This document shows, piece by piece, positions 23,401 to 33,226 of a stretch of 64,000 bases of DNA. Location of the stretch: contig OZ034978.1 of NCBI GenBank assembly GCA_964030785.1, positions 2,315,001 through 2,379,000 on the forward strand. The letters run 5' to 3'. The stretch's first letter is position 1, and each line of letters begins with the position of its first letter. The notes under the pieces were generated by a model, which had not been told where the DNA came from, did no database searches, and worked only from the letters and a program-made list of their open reading frames with translations. The DNA comes from Siderastrea siderea. Lineage: Eukaryota > Cnidaria > Anthozoa > Scleractinia > Rhizangiidae. Made by a program: the position numbers and the translations under genes.

Positions 23401-24970
23401 CCAATAGGCTGGAAAAGACACTGGCGGTAAATGGGTTGCTTAAACTCTTCCTTTCTTTTTTGAGGACTTCACAAGAAACGATTGTTGAAGCGAACAGCTC
23501 TCCTAGAGCTCAGTCGGCATTAACAAATTTGTCATTTGTGAAGGATGAAACGATATTAAACAGATTTCTTTTGCTTGTAATTGGAGCGTTCGTTGACTTA
23601 ATAACGTGTCCAGGGCTGGAAGCCAGGGTTAACGCAACGAGTTAATCACTAAATACATAACACATCGCAGCCACTGTAATTGTTTGCTTGTTGACGTCGT
23701 CCTTATCAGCCATTAGATACGCGTAAGACTGTTTATTGTCAGAATAATGTTAAATCAGGTCAGGTTCCGTTTTGATGTGCCTGGTGATGTGCACTGAATG
23801 AAACAATCCAAATTAAACTTACCTGATGCTCTCCCTAAAGTTGGCGAGCCGTTTTTCGTCTTTGTTCACCTGAACTTGTTTTTTTTTCGGTAATTCTCGC
23901 CGCCTTTTCCCTCTTCGTAAAACAGAGCCACACAATCGATGACAGCCACTTCGACTTTCCTCGTCGCGATCTTGGATGTTGCTGCCACAGCCATGTTGAA
24001 TAATGCTTGGTCTGTCTGGCAAAGCGCGTGGTTTGGACATGATCTTGGACCCCTTGGTGGGGGTCAACAAAGGTCGATCGATATTTAAAATATTAAAAGT
24101 CGGTGCGTGACATACGTCAGTGCCGTGACTTTTAATTGGTTGTCCAAGCCATCAAATTGTTATCAGAAGACTGGTGATCAGAAGACTTGTGATTGTGATC
24201 AGAAGACCTTAGAGCTGTTTCGAAACGTTCCCGCAGCTGTTTCCGAAACGACAAGAAACTGGAAAAAGATCCGAGAGGGTAGAAAATTATGGGAAGATAA
24301 TTTTAAATACCGACCAAAACACTAAAAACCGATTCCTGCAGGTTTTGAGAATATCGCAATATCACAATTTTAGATCAGAATTACCGAAATACCGCACGAA
24401 AAATTGGCCATTACCGCAATACCGCAAACACCAATGTCCCCCTCCTTACAAATTCAGCTCCTGGATAATTCGACTGCATTAGACAGGTTAAACGAGTCGG
24501 AATAATCGCCAAGAAGTTTCAAAGATTGCGAAGTCATTTAAAAGTGACGTTTTCCTTCCCGTTAAGCTCTCTAATTAATTGTTGTTGGGACAGAAAATGG
24601 CCGCGAGAGCCTGAAACTGGTATCAAAGATTAGGTTTGAACAAATGGTACACGAATTTCCGTTTGGAACATTCCGTCCGGAAAAACAGGACTACCTTTTC
24701 AGACGTTCCGTTGCTCCTGGAAACTTTCCACTGGAACGACCCGAAAAGTCGTGTACCATTTACTTTCCAACCGGAATTTCCGGAAAGTTGTTGTAAATGG
24801 TAAACAACCAAAAGGTCGCCATTACAACGAACAGCGGCGCAACAGTCATTACAACACAAGCTGCTCACCATGCTGGGTTTCCCCAAAAGCTGTGCGACTA
24901 ATTCCGTGGTCTCCTTGTGAAAATTCGCAGGGAGATCTTTAACGTTTGTTGTTAAATCAAACTGAGGCAT
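19895..24970 (-). CDS. MIF: Macrophage migration inhibitory factor (three exons)
   Basis: Exons on the minus strand are 24970-24869, 20683-20511 and 19961-19895, giving 113 residues. All junctions are GT..AG and frame is kept (phases 0 and 2). The protein starts MPQFDL, so the catalytic N-terminal proline follows the initiator Met; Lys31 in LLGKP matches the conserved lysine. Exon 2 reads VVAVHVNAGAQLTFGG and later NNSYAKSF; exon 3 ends AWNGKTLA, matching the usual WN..TFA-type C-terminus. Exon 1 ends right after GKPSM, the same intron position as in vertebrate MIF, and the length is normal (about 115). The CxxC-like pair is only partly kept (CGIL). MIF proteins are trimeric tautomerases and secreted cytokines without a signal peptide. 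Intron 1 is 4.2 kb because a 2 kb transposon (22441-24444) sits in it. A mirrored broken copy lies at 29521-30702. Confidence 0.95.
21868..21915. repeat. Short tandem duplication in MIF intron 1
   Basis: The phrase AATGACTGTAAGTTGCTCCAC occurs twice in direct succession, about 23 bp apart. It contains a GTAAGT donor-like hexamer on the plus strand, but no exon adjoins it. Confidence 0.8.
21986..22434. repeat. Left half of an interrupted TTTACCATTTAC element
   Basis: It holds GGTTGTTTACCATTTAC at its edge and CTACCATTTACC inside. A related segment lies at 24630-24830 in reverse orientation (ATGGTAAACAACC and GTACCATTTACTTTCC). The 22441-24444 transposon separates them. No exon was seen here. 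Confidence 0.5.
22886..23090 (+). repeat. Degraded tRNA-headed SINE
   Basis: The head (GACGCTATGGCTTAACGATTA) and the later GTTCTTGGGCAAGCCGCTTT follow the order seen in the better copy immediately downstream, but the B box is weak and the tail is cut by that copy. Confidence 0.5.
23100..23362 (+). repeat. tRNA-headed SINE
   Basis: A box TGGCCTTGTGGTTAGTGC and B box TGGTTCGAGCCCTGG, about 35 bp apart, form a tRNA-like head. The body has TTGGGCAGGACAC instead of the CTTAGACAAGAAAC of other copies, so it is a related subfamily. The tail CTACAGAAACCAGGATAAGCT matches the copies at 31010 and 55474. Confidence 0.85.
24630..24830. repeat. Right half of the TTTACCATTTAC element
   Basis: It carries ATGGTACACGAATTTCCG, GTGTACCATTTAC and ATGGTAAACAACC, a self-complementary layout typical of a foldback repeat. 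It lies in MIF intron 1 just downstream of exon 1. Confidence 0.5.
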
Positions 24971-25076
24971 GATCAAATTTGAAGACAAAACTTTTCACAG
25001 GAACGTCTAGCACACAGGTCACAACGAACGTGTCTGTTTCACGTGCGCTTTCCCAAGAGAATACAAGTGGCTACGT

Positions 25077-25186
25077 CGTATAAGCTGACATGAAAAACGG
25101 CCTGCAGTGGATTTCTCGATAAATCTGAAAAAGTTTTTCATACTTTTTCTGACCACTGCAGGCTGTTTTCCATGTCAGCTTATACG
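25077..25186. mobile_element. 110 bp palindromic MITE upstream of MIF
   Basis: CGTATAAGCTGACATG at 25077 pairs with its inverse ending at 25186; GCCTGCAGTGG and its partner continue the stem around a short loop near 25130. It lies about 110 bp upstream of the MIF start codon, exactly between the gene and the start of the right arm, so it may occupy promoter space. Confidence 0.85.
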
Positions 25187-26361
25187 AAGTATAGCGCGTG
25201 TCCGCGATCTAGGAGGTAATAAACCGCTGTTTGGTCCCATCACTTTGTTAAATCCTCCTGGACATAGTACCCGCTTTCATTGTGACAAAATAAATAATCC
25301 CATTTACGTATCCTACCCATGATCTTTTGAATTGCGCATTTGCTCTGTTGACTGAAAGTGGCCAAAACTTTGTCATATTAAATTATTCGTACTTCTGTCA
25401 CTTCAGGAATTTGTTTATGCTGCAGCTAAATGCTGAGGCTCCAAGATTTTTACTGAAAAAATATAATAGTTTGCAGTTTCACAATTTGCAGTTTCACAGT
25501 AAATTTTAAACAATTTTGTCCTTCATACTGTGGTTCAGGCAGAATGTCCACTTGAACAAATCCCCCCTCCTTGTGGGATCTAAAATTACAGGCCATAATA
25601 GCCCCTTGATGGGGGGCAGGGGCGGGGGTAGTCAAGGAACTAAAGTATGTGTGGCATTGCATTGTAGGCCACGCATGAAAAAATGATGGGATTACTAACT
25701 ACAGAAGTATAATTTCAAATTCAGTGAGGACTGTTGAATATAACAACCAAAGAACCATTTGTGCAGTGTTATGCAGGGTTCAATTCTACCTGTTACCATC
25801 CCCCCCGGGCACACCCCCGGGGATTTGCAATTTTTTTCTTACTTGGCGGTCTATTCCCCACCCCCGGGCACGCAGAAAGAGACAATTCCCGACCCCCGGG
25901 ACTCCTCATTGACCACAAATACGTTGTTTTGTGTTCAAAATTGATTTCCGTACAATAGCACAACCGGAGACGTTTTGACAAGAACTTAAACGCTTTTCTA
26001 GAGTTTACTGAACGAAGGATATTACATAGTATTAAACAACATGGACACTACATTGAAAAAGAAAACTGAAGAAAAAGTCTAATCGCTCTGGCATTCGGCT
26101 GGCGAGTTAAAAAAATGTTCTTCACCGCGTGCTTTATTCTAAATATAGCACATGCACAAAAGAGGTCCGGTGAGCAAATTGGTGACTGCATTTTAAAGGA
26201 GTTTTTCTTAGCTTGTTTCACAAGAACCCCTGGCTTAGATCTCTGTTTAATATAAAGCCGTGCATTTGTTTCATACAAATACGCTGAAGAAATATTTCTA
26301 TGTTTGTGATGAACGCCATCCATTCGAGTACGCATCAAACGCACCTTCGTTTAACAATTTA

Positions 26362-28702
26362 TGCACTTATCAATTGAAATCCCGACCCCCCCCCCCCCCA
26401 CCCCGGGCCAAGGTGGGGATTTGACTTGACATCATTGCAAATCTTAACAAACCCCTACCCTACTGGGGCATATTGACTGGTAAAAAACCCCCACCCAGGT
26501 GGGGAAACCTTCGTTATACCCTAACTAGTACTGACCTTATATTTGAGAGGGAAGTCTCAAGCTGTGATATGTTTGGAGGGTTTAATAGACATTCTTAGAG
26601 CCGTTTAAAAAACTTTGTGTCATCGTGTGTGCTAGCTGGATGGCACTTGGTATGGTTTTTGGGCTCAGTTTGAATGCAAGATCTCTAGGAGCCTCTAAAT
26701 AAGTGATGTTGTCTGAAAGGATCCGTTAAATTTTTAAGAATGTGATTTGATGTTTGCTTGTGGTTTCCTGCAAGACCTGTATATTTCTTTATGCACCGAT
26801 CAATTTGAAACTTCAACATCCCGCCTTCCCGCGCATACCCCAGGCATTTGACTGTGCATCGTGCCCGGGGAGGGGACATTTGAACGTTGCGTTGGAAGGG
26901 TGGGGAATTTGAACCGCATTTATCTCTCGTTCTGACGTAATACGCCCGTGAGTTTTTTTTTTTTCGGTTTTTACAGGGTTTGACGGATTTACAAGGGGGA
27001 AGTGCCTTTGTTAGTGAATAACTCAAAAGGGTCTTTAAAAGAAATTTGAAGGTGTCATTCTGGCATATCTCTATCTCTCTCGTGTTAAGCGTTTGATTGA
27101 AGACGAAATTTGTCTTTGAGGAGAGGTAGTTCACTACTAATTGGTGGGGCATTTGAACAGCTTTTTTGCCTCAACGGGAGGGAATTTGAACAAGCCCATC
27201 TTCAAAAGTTCAAATGCCCGGGGGGTTGAGAAGGATGGGGGATGTTGAACTTTCGAATTGATCGGCGCATTATCACGGATGTCATATATAGTCTAAAGCA
27301 TCCAAGGTATTCTGTGACTCTTGCAGTTTCGGCTGATCTTATAAAAGCTACAGCTTCTTGAGTTGTCGTTTTAACTCCACTTTCATGGTTGTGGTTGAAA
27401 TATATAGAAGTAGAATTCTTGGAGTTACCTCCATTGTCTTATGGCGTTACTAGCATCCAACATATCAGATACATGTAGATCTCAAGCAGTCTAACTGCAC
27501 TAAGTAATTCTCAAAGAGGTCATGACATTGTTTGACTTTTCTCTGCCTGGATTTTCTAAACCTCCATTTATAAAGTCTGCAGTAGTTAAAATGCTGATTA
27601 AGTCTCATGGATGCTTCTCGTATTGTGTTATTTCTCGAGCAATACTGCTGTTTCGACTCTTTTGTGAGTCTCGTCAGTTGCTCCAAGATAGTCTCTGGGA
27701 ATGGGTGAGAGTTAACTCCATTCTGTAGCTGATACAGTTCTGACCGTTTATATATCTCTCACAGCGGTTGAGTGGATGGAAAAATCGCGCATGTTTTTCT
27801 ATTGGTTGTTTAATATCAACCACGGGGAGGCCGTATCCTGGCCAATAGGCTGTTGGGATTTTCGATCCTTACTTTTGCCAAGCTCAATCTGTAATCTCAA
27901 AAGGCTATTGTATGACTTTCCACAGAGTCTTGTTATTTTCTAGCCACAAGAAAGAGCTTTCCTGTGTAGAAACCTTTTGATATATGTTATATCACAGTCG
28001 TTCTAGCTCTGAATTAAACTCCGTTTATACTTCTGGTACACTTGGATCTTTTCAGAAAACATCACTTATTTAGAGGCTTCTAGAGATCTTGCAATCAAAC
28101 TGAGCCCAAAAACCATTCTAAGTGCCAGCCAGCTAGCACACATGATGGCACAAAGTTTTTAAACGGCTCTAAGAACGTCTATTAAACCCTCCAAACATAT
28201 CACAGCTTGAGACTTCCCTCTAATTGTCGTTTGTAACGCAATACTGCCCAGCACTATCTGGTCTCAAACATATACCAAGAGAGAAATGATACCAGAAATT
28301 TTCAAGGAGCCTCCTCTCTTATCGTACAGAAGAGGGAAATCTCTCAAAGACATTCTAGTTAAAGCTAAGCTATAAAGGCTTAGAAAATACCACATACGAA
28401 CTGTACAGGAGTCGTGTTGGCCTGTCAACCCCTTCTAACTAAAACTGAAACAAAACTACAAAGCACGGCCGAGCAATCCAGCAAACGACACCAGTGACCA
28501 TGTGCAGAAATTACTGTGAGGAAACTAGGCACGAGTCAAATCCCCACCTCGCTCCCCCACTTCGATGAACGTGCAAAGCAAATCCTGAGAAATCCCCCAC
28601 CCCCACGGGTGAATCGTGCCTTCCAAATACCAAAAAAATCCCCACATTCCCCCACCTTGGCCCGGGGTGGGGGGGGGGTCGGGATTTCAATTGATAAGTG
28701 CA
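26362..28702. mobile_element. 2.3 kb Harbinger-like element (TTA target)
   Basis: The ends TGCACTTATCAATTGAAATC and its inverse are followed inward by CCCGACCCCC and CCCCGGGCCAAGGTGGGG on both sides. TTA flanks each end (26359-26361, 28703-28705), as for PIF/Harbinger elements (TWA targets). A second mirrored block of about 190 bp (26535-26725 with 28045-28225, including TTTTTGGGCTCAGTTTGA) lies inside. No transposase or Myb-like frame was recognised. Confidence 0.75.
26792..27269. mobile_element. 478 bp Harbinger-type MITE
   Basis: The ends TGCACCGATCAATTTGAAAC and CGAATTGATCGGCGCA are inverted and flanked by TTA on both sides (26789-26791, 27270-27272). They resemble the ends of the surrounding 2.3 kb element, so this is a relative inserted into its own family member. 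It has no coding capacity of its own. Confidence 0.8.
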
Positions 28703-29520
28703 TTAAGCTTATAATAAACGTGCCTTTGAATACAGATTATAATTTCGAGAGATTATTCTTCTCCAACCAGTCTGCTACAAATTCTAGAGATTTTCCCTGG
28801 AAATAGACAGTCTTCTCTACGCGGTCCGGCGCCATTGTGTCAACTGAGAAGTGATAAGCTAGTGACGTGCTTCACAAGAAAAACGAGAAGTTATTTTCGA
28901 TTTGCCCCGCCCCCCTACCCCCGGGACAAAACCGTTTCAGACAATTCCCCACCCCCGGGCCCGAAGGGCTGGACTTGTCCCGGGGGTTGCCCGGGGGGGG
29001 GATGGTAACAGGTAAAATTGAACCATGCATTAGTCCCAATTTAAAGTGGTATATTCACAACACCAGACTAATGCAGGGCCATAGCCAGTATGAGGCAAAC
29101 CGAGGCACTTGCCTCAGTCATTTTTTTTTTTCGTTTTCTCAGTCATGTTTTTTGTTTAAGACCCTAAACCTAGGAAGAGAATTTAACCACGGGCATTGCC
29201 TTAGTTATAATTTTTTTCTGGCTATACAGCCCTGAGGGGCTAAGGGTTTTAGGGCTAATAATTTGGTTGCTATTGTCATACTAACCAAGTGTTTCAATAG
29301 GTATATCTGTTTATATCTCAAGAATGGAAGTATTATTAGTTTTTAAGGCAAATGAAAGAATGTAAAAACTGGAAAGGTAAAAATGCAAATAGTATTGTAA
29401 CAGATGGTGAACAATAATTCTTATGGTTATATTCATGCTTTAAGTGCCTATCTGTAGGCAAATGTAATTGAAATTTAATTACTAAAAATACTCTGTGCCT
29501 GTTAATTTATGCACTTGTAG

Positions 29521-30702
29521 ATAGTTGTAGTCCATGTGAATGCCTGCAGTCAGCGCAGTTGACATTTGGAGGGACAGATGAAAATTGTGGCATTGATCTG
29601 CACATGTATTCAGTAGGGGAGCTGGGACCACAGAAAAGCAACTCTTATGCTAAATGAAACCTTGAAAAACATTTTAAAATTCCAAATGACTATAAGTAAT
29701 GTATCTGTATGATTTTTTTGTGTTGTTATTTGAACAGTTCTCTCTAACTTCTCAGTCCCTAGCAGAACATAATTCTAAAATAAACAACTCACACTAGTGG
29801 ATCCTGTTGTGTTGTTTACTTCTGCATCTCATAATACACTGCAGTTCTGCTAACAAGACCAATGTCCTGTTTACACAGGACACCCAGTCTTCCTCTTACC
29901 CTGTGGTTTCCATTCAAAGGCCACCTTTGCAATGTTTCTGTCTGCTTTAACAAACAACCAACCCAAGCCTGGCTTGTGAACAGTCTAAAAAGAAATTTAG
30001 AAGTGGAAAATGTCTGTAATGTGAGCATCTAGGTTTCAATGATAATTCTTTCTACCTTTATGTAGACTAATTTTAAAAGAGTATTATTGTTTGTTTTTTA
30101 TAATCAAAAATTGATTAATTAACAGTGTTCATCCTAACTAAACTTTATTGTCCTAAACAGTATGTCTATTCTTGATAATTCAGGCTGTAGAGTAACTTGA
30201 TTCTGAAATGATCCCAAGTAAAGGGAAGACAGGTGACCTAATGCCTTAAAATTTACCCTGACCCAGCCTAGTACTCAAAGCATTTTTACCAATTACTTAC
30301 ACTGATCAATTCTTTTTAGGTTGCTTATCTTTTTCCATGATATTGCAAGGTCTGACTCCTGGGGGAGTACTCCCTTATATGGCCTATACGGGGATGTGCC
30401 ACTGGACAGGATATGGTTTTTGGCCTCTCTGTCGTAAACAGGGTATGTGATTTCGTGCGAGTCTGTCATAAACAGGGTATATAATTTCGCGCGAGTCTGT
30501 CCTATAAACAGGGTATTGCATGTCATAAACAGCGTTAAAATGGAGCTTGTTGTCCTAAACGGGATATGTATTTTACGACTTTTTTTGTCCTAAACAGACT
30601 CAGCATTTCAAACCCACAGCGGCTCACCTATACCCAAATATGGGTCAAGTACCACCCCCCCTGGGGTCTGAGTATGCATGGAAGGGCAAAACCGTGGCCT
30701 GA
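29521..30702 (+). pseudogene. Inverted, disrupted copy of MIF exons 2 and 3
   Basis: The exon 2-like part (about 29521-29692) still reads VVVHVNA, LTFGGTDENCGI and GPQKSNSYAK, but has an indel that shifts frame after VHVNA, a deletion that puts a stop after SYAK, and a lost donor (TATAAGTAA where the gene has CAG/GTATTA). The exon 3-like part begins after TTTTTAG at 30320, is cut at 30355 by a 309 bp MITE, and resumes at 30672 to the TGA ending at 30702. No exon 1 exists on this strand nearby. It derives from the MIF gene by inverted duplication and cannot make the protein. Confidence 0.9.
30356..30664. mobile_element. 309 bp MITE inserted in exon 3 of the MIF copy
   Basis: It is flanked by GGTCTGA on each side (30349-30355, 30665-30671); the intact gene has a single GATCTGA at the same place, an empty-site control. 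The ends CTCCTGGGGGAGTACTCCC and TACCACCCCCCCTGG are roughly inverted. The interior repeats GTCATAAACAGGGTATGTG-like units four or so times. A fragment of the same family lies at about 31590-31890. The duplication length (7-8 bp) points to hAT. Confidence 0.85.
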
Positions 30703-31009
30703 GTTAAAAGCAGGTTCAGAACCAAGTGTTGTTATAGCAGATCCCAGATGGATAATTAGAGGCAGTGCTAAGATTAATCTGATTAAAATAACTACTAGTG
30801 AACACAGATGGAGTCAAGAGTGTAGTTAGAAATATTTAAAAATAATAATGAAGGTGTTAACTTCTAAGGAAAATAAAAGATAAAATTTTAAACCCTCAGA
30901 GTTGTCCGGGTCATTTGGATGGATAATCTCTCCAGCATAACTGCAAGTTTGTCCTTCGAAAGCCCTGCAAGATTTTTTTTTAACAGTTGTCACTGAACTG
31001 AATGGTGAG

Positions 31010-31262
31010 GGGGCAGTGGTTAGTGTGTTGAACTTTAAATCTGAAGCTCGGTGGTTCGAGCCCCAGTCCCTGCTATCGTTTTGTTTCCTTAGACAAGAAA
31101 GTTTACCCCATCCAGGAATATAAAATGGGTATCGGCAACGTACTGCTGGGGGTAACCCTGCAATAGACTAGCATCCCATCCAGGGGGGGGTAGCAACACT
31201 CTTAGTTGCTTCATGCTGCAGAAACCAGGTTAAGCTCCGGCTGCATGGTCATCCTTGGCTCT
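31010..31262 (+). repeat. tRNA-headed SINE, mirror of the 19263-19590 copy
   Basis: Head GCAGTGGTTAGTGTGTTGAAC and B box GGTGGTTCGAGCCCC, body TTTCCTTAGACAAGAAAG, tail CAGAAACCAGGTTAAGCTCC. It occupies the position in the right arm that mirrors the left-arm copy, so the insertion predates the duplication. Confidence 0.88.
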
Positions 31263-31590
31263 TTAACCCATTACTAAAAGAATGCCGTTTGATATTGCAT
31301 AAGTTAAAGGGGAAGCAGAGGAGTGGTGTTTCTGTAAATGGTTCACTATTTATTACAGATGGTAAATAAAGAAACATGGGAGTAATCTCTGAGCAAGCTC
31401 TCCTGGGCTGAGCACCTCTGAGAGCTTTCTTTCATGCTAAAATTCCAGTTTCACAGTTCACAGGAGTACATCAATAAGAAGGGCTTCATTTTAGGCCTTT
31501 TCATTAACTCTCTTCCAATTTCTGCTGCCCATGTTTTCTATTAGACACTCTCTCCATCAGTTTTGTAATTGTAAATGGATGTTTCTTTGG

Positions 31591-33226
31591 GATAAGCTGC
31601 TGGACAGGGTATGGTTTTTGGCCTCTCTGTCCTAAACAAGGAACATAATTTTATGCAAGACTGTCATAACTGGGGTCTGAACTTCTCCTAAACAGAGTAT
31701 GGTTGCAGGATCGCCATCCTTAAATATAGCTTATACAGTATTCAGCAATCCTAGATTGGATATGTTTGATGGTCTTAAAACAAAGTTTTTGTTATTTCTC
31801 TTGCATAGATAGGGCCCTAAAATGGAGGTTGTTGACCTAAACGGGGTTGGTATGTTTGGCCTCTCTTGTTCCTAAACAATGTCAGGGTTTCAGATACCCC
31901 CACAGGCTACTAGCAGTGGAGAAAAATGCCAAATTTAAGTCAATGCAACCCTTTTTGTCCACTTTTGTTACAAAAATTACCACTAGTACTTAGTGCAGTC
32001 CAACTAACAAGACTTGTTAGCAACAACCTCGTTCCCAGGGGGTCTCTCTTCTTCCCTTCCCTTGAAGTGGGAAGGGAAGGGAAGGGAAGGAAAGAAGAGA
32101 GGCCCTGGAAACAAGGTTGTGTCAGCAGGTGTCTTTTGCTTTGCTCTGCTCACATTATTGTCAAGGTAAAAACTTTGAACCAGAAAACATTTAAATTATT
32201 AATCCACAAACGTCGCTATTCAACTTGTTGAACAGCAACTGAATCATGACCTGCTGAATGTTGAATTGGCCCAAACGACATTGTCTCATAGGAAAAAATG
32301 TTGCACCATTTTCCTGAGGATCAGTAACGTACATTAAATAATCCTGAACCAGATGAACCCCACATACTTGTACTGGAGCAAAGGCATTTATTTGGAGCAT
32401 TGCCTTGCTGGAATGGTCAGGTTGTAAATGGTACTTTTCAAAAAAATTTGGCAATCTTTATTGACTTCTCTTTGGTCAATATTGGGTAGCCCGCGACAAC
32501 ATCCAGTTTTCTTTTCTTGCGTGCAGAAAACAACACCAGGGCAAGAAAACCACACTGTGCAGGCCTTATGATACAAGAGCATTGCAGAGAGACCTCCACA
32601 AAGAACCATCCCTGCAAAACTGATCTTGGCTAGTATTTCTTTGTTGCTCTAAAACAAACGGCAATCAAGAGACAACATTTTCATTTGAGTTTTATTGCTG
32701 ATACAGCCCATCTTGGTTTTTTTTTTTTTTGCCTTGGCAAACTTTTCAGGACAGAGGACAGTTCAACAGTTACTTTAGCTACAGGCTACATAAATTCAAT
32801 GATAGTTGTACTCTACCAGTAATAACTAAGGAAAATCAGTAGAATCCTGGTATCTCAAATTAGTGGGTGACCATAACCCTTGTTCTATAATGATCTACAT
32901 GTAACTTAGTATGGATTACTTCAAACACCTGCAATTTCAACCAATATATTATCTGACATTAAAATGAAAATTCACTAATGATGTAAAATTGAAGTGTCTT
33001 AACTTAGAGAGCATAACCGTTTTCATTAGGAGAAAAAGACACAACAGTCATTTTTGAGATAATGGATTCCAGTGCTTTTCTTCAAAACTATCTTCTTTGT
33101 TAAATACCCTATCATAGCTGCCTGATTTAATTAGGAACTTACTACAGTATTAAATGATTAGACACCTAGTTATTTGTCTAGTTTTACATCCTTGGTTGGT
33201 TGTTCACTTGAATGTCTATAACAACT
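31591..33226. other. Intergenic, aldolase 3' side; one unidentified open stretch
   Basis: 31590-31890 has remnants of the CTAAACAGGGTATGG repeat. On the minus strand 32609-32191 reads through two overlapping frames of even composition (FWFSCPGVVF-like, then VCGVHLVQDYLMYVTDPQEN), which looks like a decayed coding piece; I do not recognise it and call no gene. A GCAATAAAAC signal on the minus strand at about 32690 could end the aldolase transcript, giving a 3' UTR of some 500 bp. Confidence 0.45.
32023..32120. mobile_element. 98 bp palindromic MITE
   Basis: ACAACCTCGTTCCCAGGG and CCCTGGAAACAAGGTTGT are inverted ends around a GGGAAGGGAAGG purine block and its partner. It resembles in layout the MITE at 44104-44208 (CCTGGTCCCAGAG ends). 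Confidence 0.8.

Larger units (their letters stand above)
22441..24444. mobile_element. 2.0 kb DNA transposon in MIF intron 1
   Basis: The ends GAGGGGGACATTGG and CCAATGTCCCCCTC are inverted copies, and CTTACA flanks both sides (22435-22440, 24445-24450); extending by one or two bases gives a near-match of 7-8 bp, as in hAT elements. Inside each end is a run of CGCAATACCGC / AAATACCGCATTATCGC motifs. On the minus strand about 24010-23820 is an open frame rich in basic residues that ends at a good donor (CATCAG/GTAAGT), possibly a first exon of an old transposase. Two SINE copies (22886-23090, 23100-23362) are inserted in it. Confidence 0.75.
25776..29024. mobile_element. 3.25 kb inverted-repeat element in the right arm
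   Basis: The ends GGTTCAATTCTACCTGTTACC and GGTAACAGGTAAAATTGAACC are inverted, and C-rich CCCCCGGG blocks follow on each side. ATGCA flanks both ends (25771-25775, 29025-29029), giving a likely 5 bp duplication. The left arm of the palindrome lacks it. Other elements are nested in it. Confidence 0.7.
25187..31590 (+). repeat. Right arm of the inverted duplication, split by insertions
   Basis: It is the reverse complement of 18985-21985, in two blocks, 25187-25760 and about 29225-31590. A 3.25 kb transposon (25776-29024) plus a further unmatched stretch with a CTCAGTCATTTTTTTTTT motif (about 29060-29220) lie between the blocks. The boundary match GTGTCCGCGATCTAGGAGGTA (25198) against 21945-21966 marks the inner edge. 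Confidence 0.88.

Noticed and set aside
26685..27152. 155-residue minus-strand protein
   Set aside because: It crosses the right part of a 478 bp Harbinger-type MITE and its border, so it is chance reading of repeat DNA.
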